This document shows, in pieces, positions 1 to 9,102 of a stretch of 31,736 nt of DNA (position 1 is the stretch's first letter; each line of letters starts with the position of its first letter). Source of the stretch: Dehalococcoidia bacterium (lineage in GTDB: Bacteria; Chloroflexota; Dehalococcoidia; JAUYDP01); contig JAUYDP010000207.1 in assembly GCA_030691805.1 (NCBI GenBank), positions 1 through 31,736 on the forward strand, written 5' to 3'. The translations under genes and the position numbers were made by a program. Below the pieces are notes generated by a model, which saw only the letters and a list, made by a program, of their open reading frames with translations, was not told the DNA's origin and made no database searches.

Positions 1-166
1 CGGGTGCGACGGAGGTGGGTGTACTTGCAAGAAGCGCCGCCGTCGGGGTAGCTGCCGGTGGTTTAACAGGTGTCGGTGTCGGTGTAGTTGTTGTGGTACA
101 GCCTGCCAGAATGAGCATGATGGTAGCCCAGATTACTACCAGACCTAACCTCTTCTCCCTATTCAC
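1..166 (-). CDS. Divergent lipoprotein, N-terminal part only (runs off the window)
   Basis: Reading the - strand from a GTG at 164-166 gives an uninterrupted frame to the window edge (55 codons). It is preceded by a good ribosome binding site (AAGGAGA, complement of 171-177). The protein begins with a charged stretch (NREKR), then a hydrophobic segment, then the lipobox L-A-G-C with Cys at about residue 24, followed by a Thr/Pro-rich linker (TTTTTPTPTP). This is the layout of a type II signal peptide plus a flexible tether, so the product should be lipid-anchored outside the membrane. The functional domain lies outside the window, so no function can be given. It is transcribed away from rpoB. 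The + strand ORF at 15-203 is its mirror image. Confidence 0.75.
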   Translation of the reverse strand, partial: MNREKRLGLVVIWATIMLILAGCTTTTTPTPTPVKPPAATPTAALLASTPTSVAP

Positions 167-431
167 AGTGTCTCCTTTCAAGCAAGAGGGAACTAAGAAA
201 TAAATTGAATACCCTCAGCAAGCAAATTGGGGCTAGTGTTAATTACAGGATAACCGCGGAAGATATTACGAAGCATCGCGGAAACTAATCATTTTGTGAC
301 CAAAGAATTAATCATATGGGCGACATAAAAGGGCTATTCTATCAAGGCCCTTGCGAAGCGGCAGATAGCTTATCATTTAGGTCGGTATGCCCTTCGATTT
401 AGGAGTAATTCTTAAAGTCGCCGAAAAAATA
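167..431. other. AT-rich intergenic region between the divergent lipoprotein gene and rpoB
   Basis: No ORF of coding quality is visible on either strand. The stretch is clearly richer in A/T than the rest of the window. A weak inverted repeat (AAGGGC...GCCCTT, about 330-352) is present. The promoter of the - strand lipoprotein gene should lie here, but I cannot pick a convincing -35/-10 pair (TAATAT at complement 263-268 is the best -10 candidate). Confidence 0.5.
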
Positions 432-460
432 TTGACTTGACATGGTTGATATGGTAGTAT
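432..460 (+). promoter_or_regulatory. Sigma-70-type promoter of rpoB
   Basis: TTGACT at 432-437 and TAGTAT at 455-460 are separated by exactly 17 nt. Transcription would start near 467 and leave a leader of about 125 nt before the rpoB start. An alternative, shifted -35 (TTGACA, 437-442) overlaps it, but its downstream -10 partners are poorer. This is the only good promoter found ahead of the large + strand block. Confidence 0.7.
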
Positions 461-466
461 ATCTGG

Positions 467-592
467 TTGCATGGGATATTTTTTGGACCCTTGGTCAACC
501 CGCATATAAATCCCCAGTAGTTTGCACTAGCGCTCGCTTTGTCCCCTGAAGCCGGCTGACGGCTAGTATTCAGCGTTGAGGAGTTTGCTGTA
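467..592 (+). promoter_or_regulatory. rpoB leader with competing hairpins
   Basis: The untranslated leader contains helices that cannot all form together: ACTAGC (526-531) with GCTAGT (562-567), AGCCG (550-554) with CGGCT (560-564), and GCTGA (555-559) with TCAGC (570-574). The last lies just ahead of the TGAGGAG ribosome binding site (577-583). This could be a regulatory leader or chance folding; no known leader family was recognised. Confidence 0.3.
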
Positions 593-3500
593 ATGGTGAC
601 CCTAGCTAATAGAATTGAAACAACCCACGGCCGCCGGTCCTATTCCCGGATTGCCGATGTTCTGTCTCTGCCAAACCTTAACAAGCTTCAACTGGATTCC
701 TTTCTCTGGTTCCAGAAAGAGGGACTGCGAGAGGTTTTCGATGAGATATCGCCTATTGAGGACTTCACACGCAACCGGCTGGCGCTCCGTTTCCAGGACT
801 ACCGATTTGGAGATCCCAAGTATTCCGAGCGGGAATGCCGCACCCGTGACCTCAGCTTTGCTGCCCCTCTCTGGGTGAAAGTCCAACTCTTGATAAAGGA
901 AACGGGTGAGATCCCGGAGCAAGAGATCTTCCTTGGGGACTTCCCCCTTATGACCTCCAACGCCACCTTCATAATAAACGGCGCCGAGAGGGTCGTGGTG
1001 AGCCAGTTGGTCCGGTCTCCAGGAGTCTATTTCACCGTGGAGGAAGACGCCGGTAGCGGGCGAGACCTCTGTTCTGGCAAGCTAATCCCCAATAGGGGCG
1101 CCTGGCTGGAATTCGAGACCAGCAATAAGGACGTTGTCTCAGTCAAGGTGGACCGCAAGCGCAAGCTACCTATAACAACCCTGCTTCGCGCCTCCGGGCT
1201 GGGCAGCGACGAGGAAATATTGAATGCATTCCGTGAGCTAGAGGAGTCTTCTAACAGCCATTACATCTCGACCACTATTGAGAAAGAGCCTTCCAACATA
1301 AAGACCGTAAATTCTGCCAAACTCGATTTCTATAAGCGCCTTCGTCCAGGAGACCCGCCAACGATGGACAACGCGCGCACCTTTCTGGACTCTCTATTCT
1401 TCAACCCCAGGCGATATGACCTGGGACGGGTAGGCCGTTACAAGCTGAACAAGCGTCTGGGCCTCCAGGTGTCGCTGACACACAGAGTCCTGACTCTCGA
1501 TGACCTCACAGCCATTGTCCGCCAGATTATTCTCATCAACACAGGCAACGGGCATGCCGACGATATCGATCACTTGGGTAACCGGCGGGTGCGCTCCGTT
1601 GGTGAGCTGATCCAGAATCAGTTCCGCATCGGTTTATTGCGGATGGAAAGAATCGTCAAGGAGCGGATGAGCATTCAGGACCCTCACACCGCAACTCCTG
1701 GGACGCTGGTGAATATCCGTCCCCTTGTTGCAGCCATTCGAGAGTTCTTCGGCTCTTCTCAGCTCTCCCAGTTCATGGACCAGACCAACCCCCTGGCGGA
1801 GTTGACCCACAAGCGGAGGCTCTCGGCCCTGGGACCCGGCGGTCTCTCCCGGGAACGGGCCGGGTTCGATGTTCGGGACGTCCATCACTCTCACTATGGC
1901 AGAATATGCCCGATTGAGACCCCAGAAGGCCCCAACATCGGGCTTATCGGCTCCCTGGCCACATACGGAGTCGTCAACCAATACGGATTCATAGAGACTC
2001 CTTACCGCCGAGTCCACCGGGATGTAAAAAACTCTACGAACCAACTCCTGGGACGTACCTTGCGGGAAGACGTGTTGGACAAAGACGGAAATGTCGGGGC
2101 CAAGGCTGGCGAATTAGTAGACCCTGAACTGGCCTCTAGGATAACCTCTCTTCCCGTTGACCCTATAAAGGTAACCCCGTTTGTGACAGACGATATAGTT
2201 TATCTCTCCGCAGATGAGGAGGACCGCTTCATTGTAGCCCAGGCCAACTCGCTGTTGAACGAGAAGAATGAGTTCATCGAAGAGAGGGTAGAAGCCCGCC
2301 ACGGTCAGCGGTTCCTGATGGAGAGACCCGATAGGGTGGAATACATGGACGTCTCGCCAAAGCAGATCGTCAGCGTGGCCGCCGCCCTTATACCCTTCCT
2401 GGAACACGACGACGCAAACCGCGCCCTCATGGGCGCCAACATGCAGCGCCAAGCCGTGCCTTTGATCCGTCCGGATGCCCCCCTCGTTGGCACGGGTATG
2501 GAGCAAAAGGTAGCCGAGGACTGTGGCCAGCTAGTGATCTCTTCCTGCGACGGGATAATAACAAGCAGCACGTCGAAAGCAGTAGTGGTTAGGGACTCCC
2601 AGGACCAGGAATGCGTCTACCCCCTGCTGAAATACGTTCGAACGAACCAGGGTACCTGTGTCAACCAGCACCCTATCGTGCAAAAGGGAGATATCGTGCG
2701 CCAGGGCCAGGTCCTGGCGGATAGCACCTCCACCGATCGCGGAGAGCTCGCCCTGGGCCAAAATGTCCTTTGTGCCTTCATGATCTGGGAAGGAAGCAAC
2801 TTCGAGGACGCGATCGTCCTCAGCGAGGCCATCGTTCGGGAGGACAAATTCACCTCCATACACATTGAGAAATATGAGGTAGAAGCCAGGGATACCAAGC
2901 TTGGCCCCGAAGAGATAACTCGGGACATCCCCAATGTCGGCGAAGAGAGCCTCAGAGACCTGGACGAACGTGGAATCATCCGCGTAGGGGCCGAAGTAGG
3001 GCCCGGCGATATCTTGGTTGGGAAGATAACCCCGAAGGGAGAGACGGAGCTTACCGCCGAGGAGAAGCTCTTGAGAGCCATCTTCGGTGAAAAGGCCAGA
3101 GAAGTAAAGGATACCTCCCTGCGGGTACCCCATGGCGGTCGCGGAACGGTGGTAAACGTGGAAGCCTTCACCAGAGCCAACAGAGACGAGCTGCATCCGG
3201 GTGTTAACGAACTGGTACGGGTCAGCATCGCCCAAAAGCGCAAGATCACCGCTGGGGATAAGATGGCCGGACGCCACGGCAACAAAGGAGTGGTAGCAAG
3301 GATTCTGCCTGTTGAGGATATGCCCTATCTTCCCGACGGCACACCCGTTGAGATAATCCTTAACCCCATTGGCGTGCCGTCCCGAATGAACGTGGGACAG
3401 ATCCTGGAGACCCACCTCGGGCTGGCGGCCCAGGCCTTGGGCTTCCGCGCCATATCCCCCGTCTTCGACGGAGTTGCGGAAGGCCGGATAGAGGATAGCC

Positions 3501-4288
3501 TGGCTAAGGTCTGGCTTATCTCGAGGGCGCTCGGAGAAAGGGGACTGCCTAAAGGCGATCCAACAGCCAACGGCGACCAGGACCGTGAGGATCGCCTCTA
3601 CGCCTGGTTGGCGGAACGAGGCTTCGCCGGTAACCGGATCTTTAAAGAGAGCTCTGACGGGGAGGCCCGCCTGACCTGTCTGCGCATCTGGCTCCAGGAG
3701 GATATGAATATCCCGCACGGTGATCTCTCCGATCAGGAGGTCCTGGAGCGGGCTCTGGCTATTGCGAAGGAACAGAGAATCCCATTGCCGACCTTCGGTA
3801 AAATTACCCTGTACGACGGCCGGACCGGTGAAGCTTTCGAGCAGCCAGTGACCGTTGGCAGCATTTACATGATGAAGCTTATTCACCTGGTAGAGGACAA
3901 GGTCCACGCCCGCTCAACTGGCCCATACTCCCTCATCACCCAACAGCCTTTGGGAGGAAAGGCCCAGTTCGGCGGTCAGCGCTTCGGTGAGATGGAAGTA
4001 TGGGCGCTAGAAGCCTATGGGGCAGCCCATACCCTCCAGGAAATGTTAACTGTGAAAAGCGATGATGTGGTGGGCCGGGTTAAGACCTACGAGGCTATAG
4101 TAAAGGGCGATGCTATTTTGGAGCCGGGAGTGCCTGAGTCTTTCAAGGTCCTGGTCAAGGAGCTACAGAGCCTGTCCCTGGCCATTGAAGTGCTCAATGA
4201 AGAGGAAGAGAAGATCACCTTTGCGGAAGAGTTGGGACTGGAATTGCCGGACCTGGGCATCAGGCTGGATAGGCCAGAGGAGGGCTAA
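593..4288 (+). CDS. rpoB: DNA-directed RNA polymerase beta subunit
   Basis: Catalytic core subunit of RNA polymerase, 1231 aa, full length for a bacterial beta subunit without large lineage insertions. The start is supported by TGAGGAG nine nt upstream. Family signatures in order: SQLVRSPGVYF near residue 140; the rifampicin-pocket segment SSQLSQFMDQ...THKRRLSALGPGG at about 388-416; ETPEGPNIGLIGSLATYG; GDKMAGRHGNKGVV at about 888-901; and a C-terminal EVWALEAYGAAHTLQEML clamp segment. The pocket residues equivalent to E. coli D516, H526 and S531 are all wild type (D396, H406, S411), so no rifampicin-resistance change is seen there. rpoC follows after 3 nt. Confidence 0.98.
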   Translation: MVTLANRIETTHGRRSYSRIADVLSLPNLNKLQLDSFLWFQKEGLREVFDEISPIEDFTRNRLALRFQDYRFGDPKYSERECRTRDLSFAAPLWVKVQLLIKETGEIPEQEIFLGDFPLMTSNATFIINGAERVVVSQLVRSPGVYFTVEEDAGSGRDLCSGKLIPNRGAWLEFETSNKDVVSVKVDRKRKLPITTLLRASGLGSDEEILNAFRELEESSNSHYISTTIEKEPSNIKTVNSAKLDFYKRLRPGDPPTMDNARTFLDSLFFNPRRYDLGRVGRYKLNKRLGLQVSLTHRVLTLDDLTAIVRQIILINTGNGHADDIDHLGNRRVRSVGELIQNQFRIGLLRMERIVKERMSIQDPHTATPGTLVNIRPLVAAIREFFGSSQLSQFMDQTNPLAELTHKRRLSALGPGGLSRERAGFDVRDVHHSHYGRICPIETPEGPNIGLIGSLATYGVVNQYGFIETPYRRVHRDVKNSTNQLLGRTLREDVLDKDGNVGAKAGELVDPELASRITSLPVDPIKVTPFVTDDIVYLSADEEDRFIVAQANSLLNEKNEFIEERVEARHGQRFLMERPDRVEYMDVSPKQIVSVAAALIPFLEHDDANRALMGANMQRQAVPLIRPDAPLVGTGMEQKVAEDCGQLVISSCDGIITSSTSKAVVVRDSQDQECVYPLLKYVRTNQGTCVNQHPIVQKGDIVRQGQVLADSTSTDRGELALGQNVLCAFMIWEGSNFEDAIVLSEAIVREDKFTSIHIEKYEVEARDTKLGPEEITRDIPNVGEESLRDLDERGIIRVGAEVGPGDILVGKITPKGETELTAEEKLLRAIFGEKAREVKDTSLRVPHGGRGTVVNVEAFTRANRDELHPGVNELVRVSIAQKRKITAGDKMAGRHGNKGVVARILPVEDMPYLPDGTPVEIILNPIGVPSRMNVGQILETHLGLAAQALGFRAISPVFDGVAEGRIEDSLAKVWLISRALGERGLPKGDPTANGDQDREDRLYAWLAERGFAGNRIFKESSDGEARLTCLRIWLQEDMNIPHGDLSDQEVLERALAIAKEQRIPLPTFGKITLYDGRTGEAFEQPVTVGSIYMMKLIHLVEDKVHARSTGPYSLITQQPLGGKAQFGGQRFGEMEVWALEAYGAAHTLQEMLTVKSDDVVGRVKTYEAIVKGDAILEPGVPESFKVLVKELQSLSLAIEVLNEEEEKITFAEELGLELPDLGIRLDRPEEG

Positions 4289-4291
4289 GGG

Positions 4292-7200
4292 ATGCTAGAA
4301 GTTAATGATTTCAATGCCGTAAGGATTTCGCTGGCTTCTCCGGAGCAGGTAAAGAGTTGGTCGTACGGCGAGGTAACCAAGCCAGAGACCATAAACTACC
4401 GGACCCTTAAGCCGGAGAGGGATGGACTCTTCTGCGAGAAGATCTTTGGCCCGACCAAGGACTTCGAGTGCTATTGTGGCAAATACAAGCGAATACGCTA
4501 CAAAGGCATTACCTGCGACAAATGCGGCGTAGAAGTAGCCCGCTCCCGCGTTCGCCGGGAGCGTATGGGCCATATCGGCCTGGCGGCTCCAGTCACCCAT
4601 ATCTGGTTCGTAAAAGGTACCCCCAGCCGCTTCGGACTTTTACTGGACATCTCCCCTAGAAGCCTCGAGCGGGTTATCTACTTCGCCCAGTATATCGTCA
4701 CAGAGGTAGACGGGGACGCTAAGGAGGAAGCTCTAAAGCAGGCCAGAGACCGGCTGGCGGCCGAGGTGGGCCAACGGGAGACCTCCCTCAAGGAGGCCGT
4801 TGTCCAGCGCAATCAGGCCCTGGATGAGGCGCTGGCAGTGGTGGAAAGCCGGCTCCGTGAGCAATTCGAGGCTGCCAAGGCCCAAGCTAGCCAAATCCTT
4901 GAGCGGCTGACTTCGGAGGTAGCCGTACTAAGGGCGCGACTTGAGGAGCTTATGGGCCAGGAGGTCTCGGAGGCCATTTTCTTCGGCCCAAAGGCCTTAA
5001 TCGAGGCCGGAGCACAGGTTGCTGAAGCGCACCTTTCCGCCTTGGAGGAAGCCGAGTCTGACCAGAGGGACGAGGCTAAGGCAGAGCTAAGAAATGACGA
5101 GCTACGTGTGCGTGACCTGGCTGGGGCTGAAACAGACCAGCTCAGGTATGCCGCCGCCCAGGAGATAGAGCAACTGCATCGCGACGCTCAGGCCGAGGAG
5201 GGCAGGATCAGGGAGGAGAGCGAGAGCACCGTAGCAGAACTGGAAGACCTGGCGCCGCTTCGCCTGCTGAACGAGGCCCAATTTCGGGAGATGAACGTTA
5301 AGTTCGGCGGGCTCTTCAAGGCCAGCATGGGCGCCGAAGCCATCCTTAAAATTGTAAGCCGGCTGGACCTGGATATACTTAGGGAAGAACTTAGGCGGGA
5401 GGTGAACTCCACCTCTGGCCAGCGTCGGAAAAAAGCTATCAAGCGCCTGCGAGTGGTCGAGGGTTTCCGCAAGAGCGGCAACAAGCCCGAGTGGATGATC
5501 CTGTCTATGCTTCCGGTCTTGCCCCCCGACCTAAGGCCTATGGTGCAATTGGACGGCGGGCGCTTCGCTACCAGCGATCTCAATGACCTCTACCGGCGGG
5601 TTATCAACCGCAACAACCGTCTGCGTCGTCTCCTCGAGCTGGGCGCACCGGAGATAATCATCCGGAACGAAAAACGGATGCTTCAAGAAGCCGTAGATTC
5701 CCTTATTGATAACGGCAGGAGGGGGCGCGCCGTCTCGGCGGCGACCAACCACCGGCTCAAGTCGCTCTCAGACATGCTCAAGGGCAAGCAGGGACGCTTC
5801 CGCCAGAACCTGCTTGGGAAGCGGGTGGACTACAGTGGCCGGTCTGTCATTATCGTTGGACCTCACCTAAAGCTGAACCAGTGCGGGCTGCCCAAGCGAA
5901 TGGCCCTGGAGCTCTTCAAGCCATTCGTCATGCGACGGCTGGTCGAGCGTGGCCTGGCCCACAACATCAAGAGCGCCAAGCGAGTTGTGGAGAGGGTCAA
6001 GCCCGAGGTATGGGATATTCTGGAAGAGGTTATCCAAGACCGGCTAATCCTCCTTAACCGTGCCCCAACGCTGCACCGGCTGGGCATCCAGGCTTTCCAA
6101 CCTATTCTGATCGAGGGCAGCGCAATTCAGATCCATCCACTGGTATGCGCAGCCTTCAACGCCGACTTCGACGGTGACCAGATGGCGGTCCATGTGCCGC
6201 TGTCCGCCGCTGCGCTTGATGAGGCCAGAAAACTCATGTTAAGTGTCAACAACCTTCTCCTCCCCAGCTCTGGCGAGCCGACGGTTGCCCCAACCCTGGA
6301 TATGGTCTTGGGTTGCTATTACCTGACCACTAAGAAACCGGACGCAAAGGGGGAGGGACGGTCATTCGCCTCGCCGGAAGAGGCAAAGCTGTGTTATGAC
6401 CTGGGCCTCGTGGACCTTCAGGCGGAGATAAAGGTACGCCGCGATGGTGAACTAGTAAAGACCACCACCGGTCGCCTCATTTTCAACGAGATATTACCCC
6501 CTGAGCTGGGCTTCAGGGACACCCTAATGGACAAGAAGTCCCTCCGAGCTTTGATAGCGGAGAGCGTCCGCCGCCTTGGCAATGAGAGGACGGCGCAGTT
6601 GGCAGATTCTATTAAGAGTCTGGGATTCAAGTACGCCACCCGCTCAGGTATAACCATCTCTATAAACGACCTCACCGTCCCCTCTACGAAAGAGGAGATA
6701 CTCCACGCAGCGGACGAAGATATTGCCAGGACGGAGCGTCTTTACCGGCGCGGCCTTATCACAGACGAAGAGAGATACCAAAACGCGGTCAGCGTCTGGA
6801 CCAGGGCCGGCGATGCCATCGAGGCTGCCGTGAAAGACGCCCTGGACCCCTTCGGCCCGGTCGCCATGATGGCCACTTCGGGAGCGAAGGGTAATATCTC
6901 CCAAATACGTCAAATGGCCGGTATGAGGGGGCTTATGACCGACCCATCCGGCCGGATCATAGACCTGCCGATCCGCTCCAACTTCCGGGACGGCCTTACC
7001 GTCTTGGAGTACTTCATATCAACCCACGGTGCCCGCAAGGGTCTGGCCGACACCGCGCTCCGCACCGCCGACAGCGGTTATCTGACCCGGAGATTGATTG
7101 ACGTGTCCCAGGACGTAGTAGTTAACGAGGAGGATTGCGGTACAACCACTGGCAAATGGGTCCAGGCCGAGTCCGAATTGGGAATGCTCGAGCCCTTCTC

Positions 7201-8512
7201 GGAGCGGGTCCTTGGACGCTTGACGGCCGCTCCCATTTTACATCCGGCTACCGGAGAGGTCTTGCTGGAAACAAATGAGGAGATAGACGAGGAGCGGGCG
7301 GCCCGGCTCGTGGCCGCTGGGGTGGACAAGGCGTGCGTCCGGACTCCCCTGGCATGCCAAACGCGACGGGGCATCTGCCGGTCCTGCTATGGGCGAAGCC
7401 TGGCCACTGGACGGCTGGTCGAGCGTGGTGAGGCAGTTGGCATCGTGGCGGCGCAAAGCATTGGTGAGCCAGGAACGCAGTTGACTATGCGCACCTTCCA
7501 CACCGGAGGCGTGGTTGGCCTGGATATCACCAGCGGTCTACCGAGAGTAGAGGAGCTATTCGAGGCCCGCATTCCCAAGGGCCAGGCTGTAATCTCGGAG
7601 ATAGACGGCCAGGTCGAAGTGGTACCGGAAGGGGATACCACCCACATAAGGGTCACTAACTCCGACACCTACCGCGAGGAACATTCGATTCCAGCAGGTT
7701 ACGAAGTCCAGGTTCGAGATAACGATTGGGTTGAAGCAGGCGCACCACTGGCCATGACCCCAACCACCAATGGTGATAGTGAGACTGGCCTCCCTGCGTC
7801 AGGGATAGCGCAGGTAGTTAATGCCAGGATATCCGGACACGTCTCGATAGAGAACGGCATGGTAGTAGTGGTTTGGGAAGAACGGGATGAAAGAGAGTAC
7901 CTCGTGCCCTTTACTTCTCGGACCAAGGTGGAGAACGGCAATGTTGTAAGAGCAGGAGATGCCCTGACAGAAGGACCAGTGAATCCCCAGGATATCCTTC
8001 GTGTCCTGGGGCGAGACGCTGTTCAGGCCTACCTGGTAGACGAGGTACAGAAAGTGTACCGCTCCCAAGGCGTAACCATTAACGACAAGCACATAGAGAT
8101 TATCATTCGCCAGATGTTGAGGAAGGTGCGCGTGGATTCACCTGGGGACACGGAGATGCTGCCCGCCGAGCTGGTGGACCGTTTTCAGTACGAGGAGATC
8201 AACGCCCGCGTTCTGGCTGAGGGCGGAGAGCCCGCAACAGCTCAGCCAGTGCTCTTGGGAGTGACCAAAGCATCTCTATCCACCCAGAGTTTCCTGGCTG
8301 CCGCCTCCTTCCAGGAAACAACGCGTGTCCTGACAGAGGCTGCCATTGTTGGGGCGGTAGACCGGCTGGTTGGCCTTAAGGAGAACGTAATCATCGGACG
8401 GCTGATCCCCGCGGGAAGCGGGATCGCCTCCCGGCCACACCGGTCGTCGGTTCTAATGGCGCCACCAGTTTTAGAGACGCTGGACGCGCCTCTTGACACA
8501 TCTCTACAATGA
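4292..8512 (+). CDS. rpoC: DNA-directed RNA polymerase beta' subunit
   Basis: Active-site subunit of RNA polymerase, 1406 aa. The Mg-binding motif NADFDGDQMAVH is intact, with the three Asp at residues 625, 627 and 629. The N-terminal zinc site is C60-x-C62...C75-x2-C78; the second zinc site uses C949, C1022, C1029 and C1032. The TGGVVGLDITSGLPRVEELFEAR segment is present. Between the first zinc site and the clamp, residues about 145-320 form a long Glu/Ala/Arg-rich heptad-like region, a predicted coiled-coil insertion that lengthens the protein relative to minimal beta' subunits. It starts 3 nt after the rpoB stop, with GAGGAGGG overlapping the end of rpoB, so the two are translationally coupled. 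Confidence 0.98.
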   Translation: MLEVNDFNAVRISLASPEQVKSWSYGEVTKPETINYRTLKPERDGLFCEKIFGPTKDFECYCGKYKRIRYKGITCDKCGVEVARSRVRRERMGHIGLAAPVTHIWFVKGTPSRFGLLLDISPRSLERVIYFAQYIVTEVDGDAKEEALKQARDRLAAEVGQRETSLKEAVVQRNQALDEALAVVESRLREQFEAAKAQASQILERLTSEVAVLRARLEELMGQEVSEAIFFGPKALIEAGAQVAEAHLSALEEAESDQRDEAKAELRNDELRVRDLAGAETDQLRYAAAQEIEQLHRDAQAEEGRIREESESTVAELEDLAPLRLLNEAQFREMNVKFGGLFKASMGAEAILKIVSRLDLDILREELRREVNSTSGQRRKKAIKRLRVVEGFRKSGNKPEWMILSMLPVLPPDLRPMVQLDGGRFATSDLNDLYRRVINRNNRLRRLLELGAPEIIIRNEKRMLQEAVDSLIDNGRRGRAVSAATNHRLKSLSDMLKGKQGRFRQNLLGKRVDYSGRSVIIVGPHLKLNQCGLPKRMALELFKPFVMRRLVERGLAHNIKSAKRVVERVKPEVWDILEEVIQDRLILLNRAPTLHRLGIQAFQPILIEGSAIQIHPLVCAAFNADFDGDQMAVHVPLSAAALDEARKLMLSVNNLLLPSSGEPTVAPTLDMVLGCYYLTTKKPDAKGEGRSFASPEEAKLCYDLGLVDLQAEIKVRRDGELVKTTTGRLIFNEILPPELGFRDTLMDKKSLRALIAESVRRLGNERTAQLADSIKSLGFKYATRSGITISINDLTVPSTKEEILHAADEDIARTERLYRRGLITDEERYQNAVSVWTRAGDAIEAAVKDALDPFGPVAMMATSGAKGNISQIRQMAGMRGLMTDPSGRIIDLPIRSNFRDGLTVLEYFISTHGARKGLADTALRTADSGYLTRRLIDVSQDVVVNEEDCGTTTGKWVQAESELGMLEPFSERVLGRLTAAPILHPATGEVLLETNEEIDEERAARLVAAGVDKACVRTPLACQTRRGICRSCYGRSLATGRLVERGEAVGIVAAQSIGEPGTQLTMRTFHTGGVVGLDITSGLPRVEELFEARIPKGQAVISEIDGQVEVVPEGDTTHIRVTNSDTYREEHSIPAGYEVQVRDNDWVEAGAPLAMTPTTNGDSETGLPASGIAQVVNARISGHVSIENGMVVVVWEERDEREYLVPFTSRTKVENGNVVRAGDALTEGPVNPQDILRVLGRDAVQAYLVDEVQKVYRSQGVTINDKHIEIIIRQMLRKVRVDSPGDTEMLPAELVDRFQYEEINARVLAEGGEPATAQPVLLGVTKASLSTQSFLAAASFQETTRVLTEAAIVGAVDRLVGLKENVIIGRLIPAGSGIASRPHRSSVLMAPPVLETLDAPLDTSLQ

Positions 8513-8521
8513 TGCTAAACT
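8493..8521 (+). promoter_or_regulatory. Promoter at the rpoC end, driving rpsL onward
   Basis: TTGACA (8493-8498, a perfect -35) and TAAACT (8516-8521) are 17 nt apart. The -35 box lies inside the last codons of rpoC and the -10 box just after its stop. The start would be near 8528, giving a leader of about 130 nt before rpsL. This would let the str/S10/spc/alpha block be expressed independently of rpoBC. Confidence 0.7.
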
Positions 8522-8527
8522 AGCTTG

Positions 8528-8657
8528 TATTGCAAGGGTCGAAGGGCCCTCACGTGATTACGGTCTTCCTGTGCCCAAGGGCGCTACCGTCGGGGCGAAG
8601 AAGGCTAGCTCACGGATAGGGACTTCGGCCTTTTAGTGTGTGTTCTTGGAGGAAATT
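8528..8657 (+). promoter_or_regulatory. rpsL leader
   Basis: This is the largest gap in the left half of the operon, non-coding and structured. A GAAGGC...GCCTTTT pairing (about 8599-8634) ends in a short T-run and resembles an attenuator or weak intrinsic terminator just upstream of the rpsL ribosome binding site. A GGGCCC palindrome sits near 8544. No known ribosomal-protein leader class could be assigned. Confidence 0.3.
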
Positions 8658-9092
8658 TTGCCAACGATAAACCAACTGGTCCGGAATGGTAGAAAGGGTC
8701 TAACCAAGAAGGTCAAGGCTCCTGCTCTGCGTTTCACCTTTAACGCCCTGAGTAACCGGATTGAGCGAGGCGAAGGGGCTCCCCAGAAGAGAGGAGTCTG
8801 CACCCAGGTACGGACCATGACCCCCAAGAAGCCCAACTCCGCACTGAGGAAGATAGCTCGAGTCCGTCTGACGAACCGGATGGAGGTAACCGCATACATA
8901 CCTGGCGAGGGCCACGACCTCCAGGAGCACTCCGTAGTGCTAATACGTGGTGGACGGGTGAAGGACCTGCCCGGAGTCCGATACCACATTATCCGCGGAG
9001 CGTTGGACGCCAGTGGGGTGAAGAACCGTAAACAAGGCCGCAGCAAATACGGCGCCAAGCGGCCCAAGGCTGAGGCCGCCAAGAAGGCCTAG
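8658..9092 (+). CDS. rpsL: 30S ribosomal protein S12
   Basis: Small-subunit protein at the decoding centre, 144 aa. The TTG start at 8658 gives the family N-terminus MPTINQLVRNGRK and follows GGAGG by 5 nt; the upstream in-frame GTG at 8640 would add six non-family residues. The core PKKPNSALRKIARVRLTN and the segment RVKDLPGVRYHIIRG are intact. The two decoding-loop lysines in the KKPNSA and GRVKDLPG contexts are wild type, so no streptomycin-resistance substitution is seen at those sites. A Lys/Ala-rich tail ends the protein. Confidence 0.96.
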   Translation: MPTINQLVRNGRKGLTKKVKAPALRFTFNALSNRIERGEGAPQKRGVCTQVRTMTPKKPNSALRKIARVRLTNRMEVTAYIPGEGHDLQEHSVVLIRGGRVKDLPGVRYHIIRGALDASGVKNRKQGRSKYGAKRPKAEAAKKA

Positions 9093-9102
9093 GGGGACCA
9101 AT

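Noticed and set aside
15..203. 62-aa + strand ORF at the left edge
   Set aside because: Low-complexity Val/Gly sequence that is the reverse of the Thr/Pro linker of the - strand lipoprotein; no ribosome binding site.
388..460. Riboswitch upstream of rpoB
   Set aside because: No conserved riboswitch core was recognised, and most of this stretch precedes the predicted transcription start.
2531..3907. 458-codon open frame on the - strand inside rpoB
   Set aside because: It mirrors rpoB codons in a GC-rich gene, shows no domain, and rpoB is intact and conserved across it.
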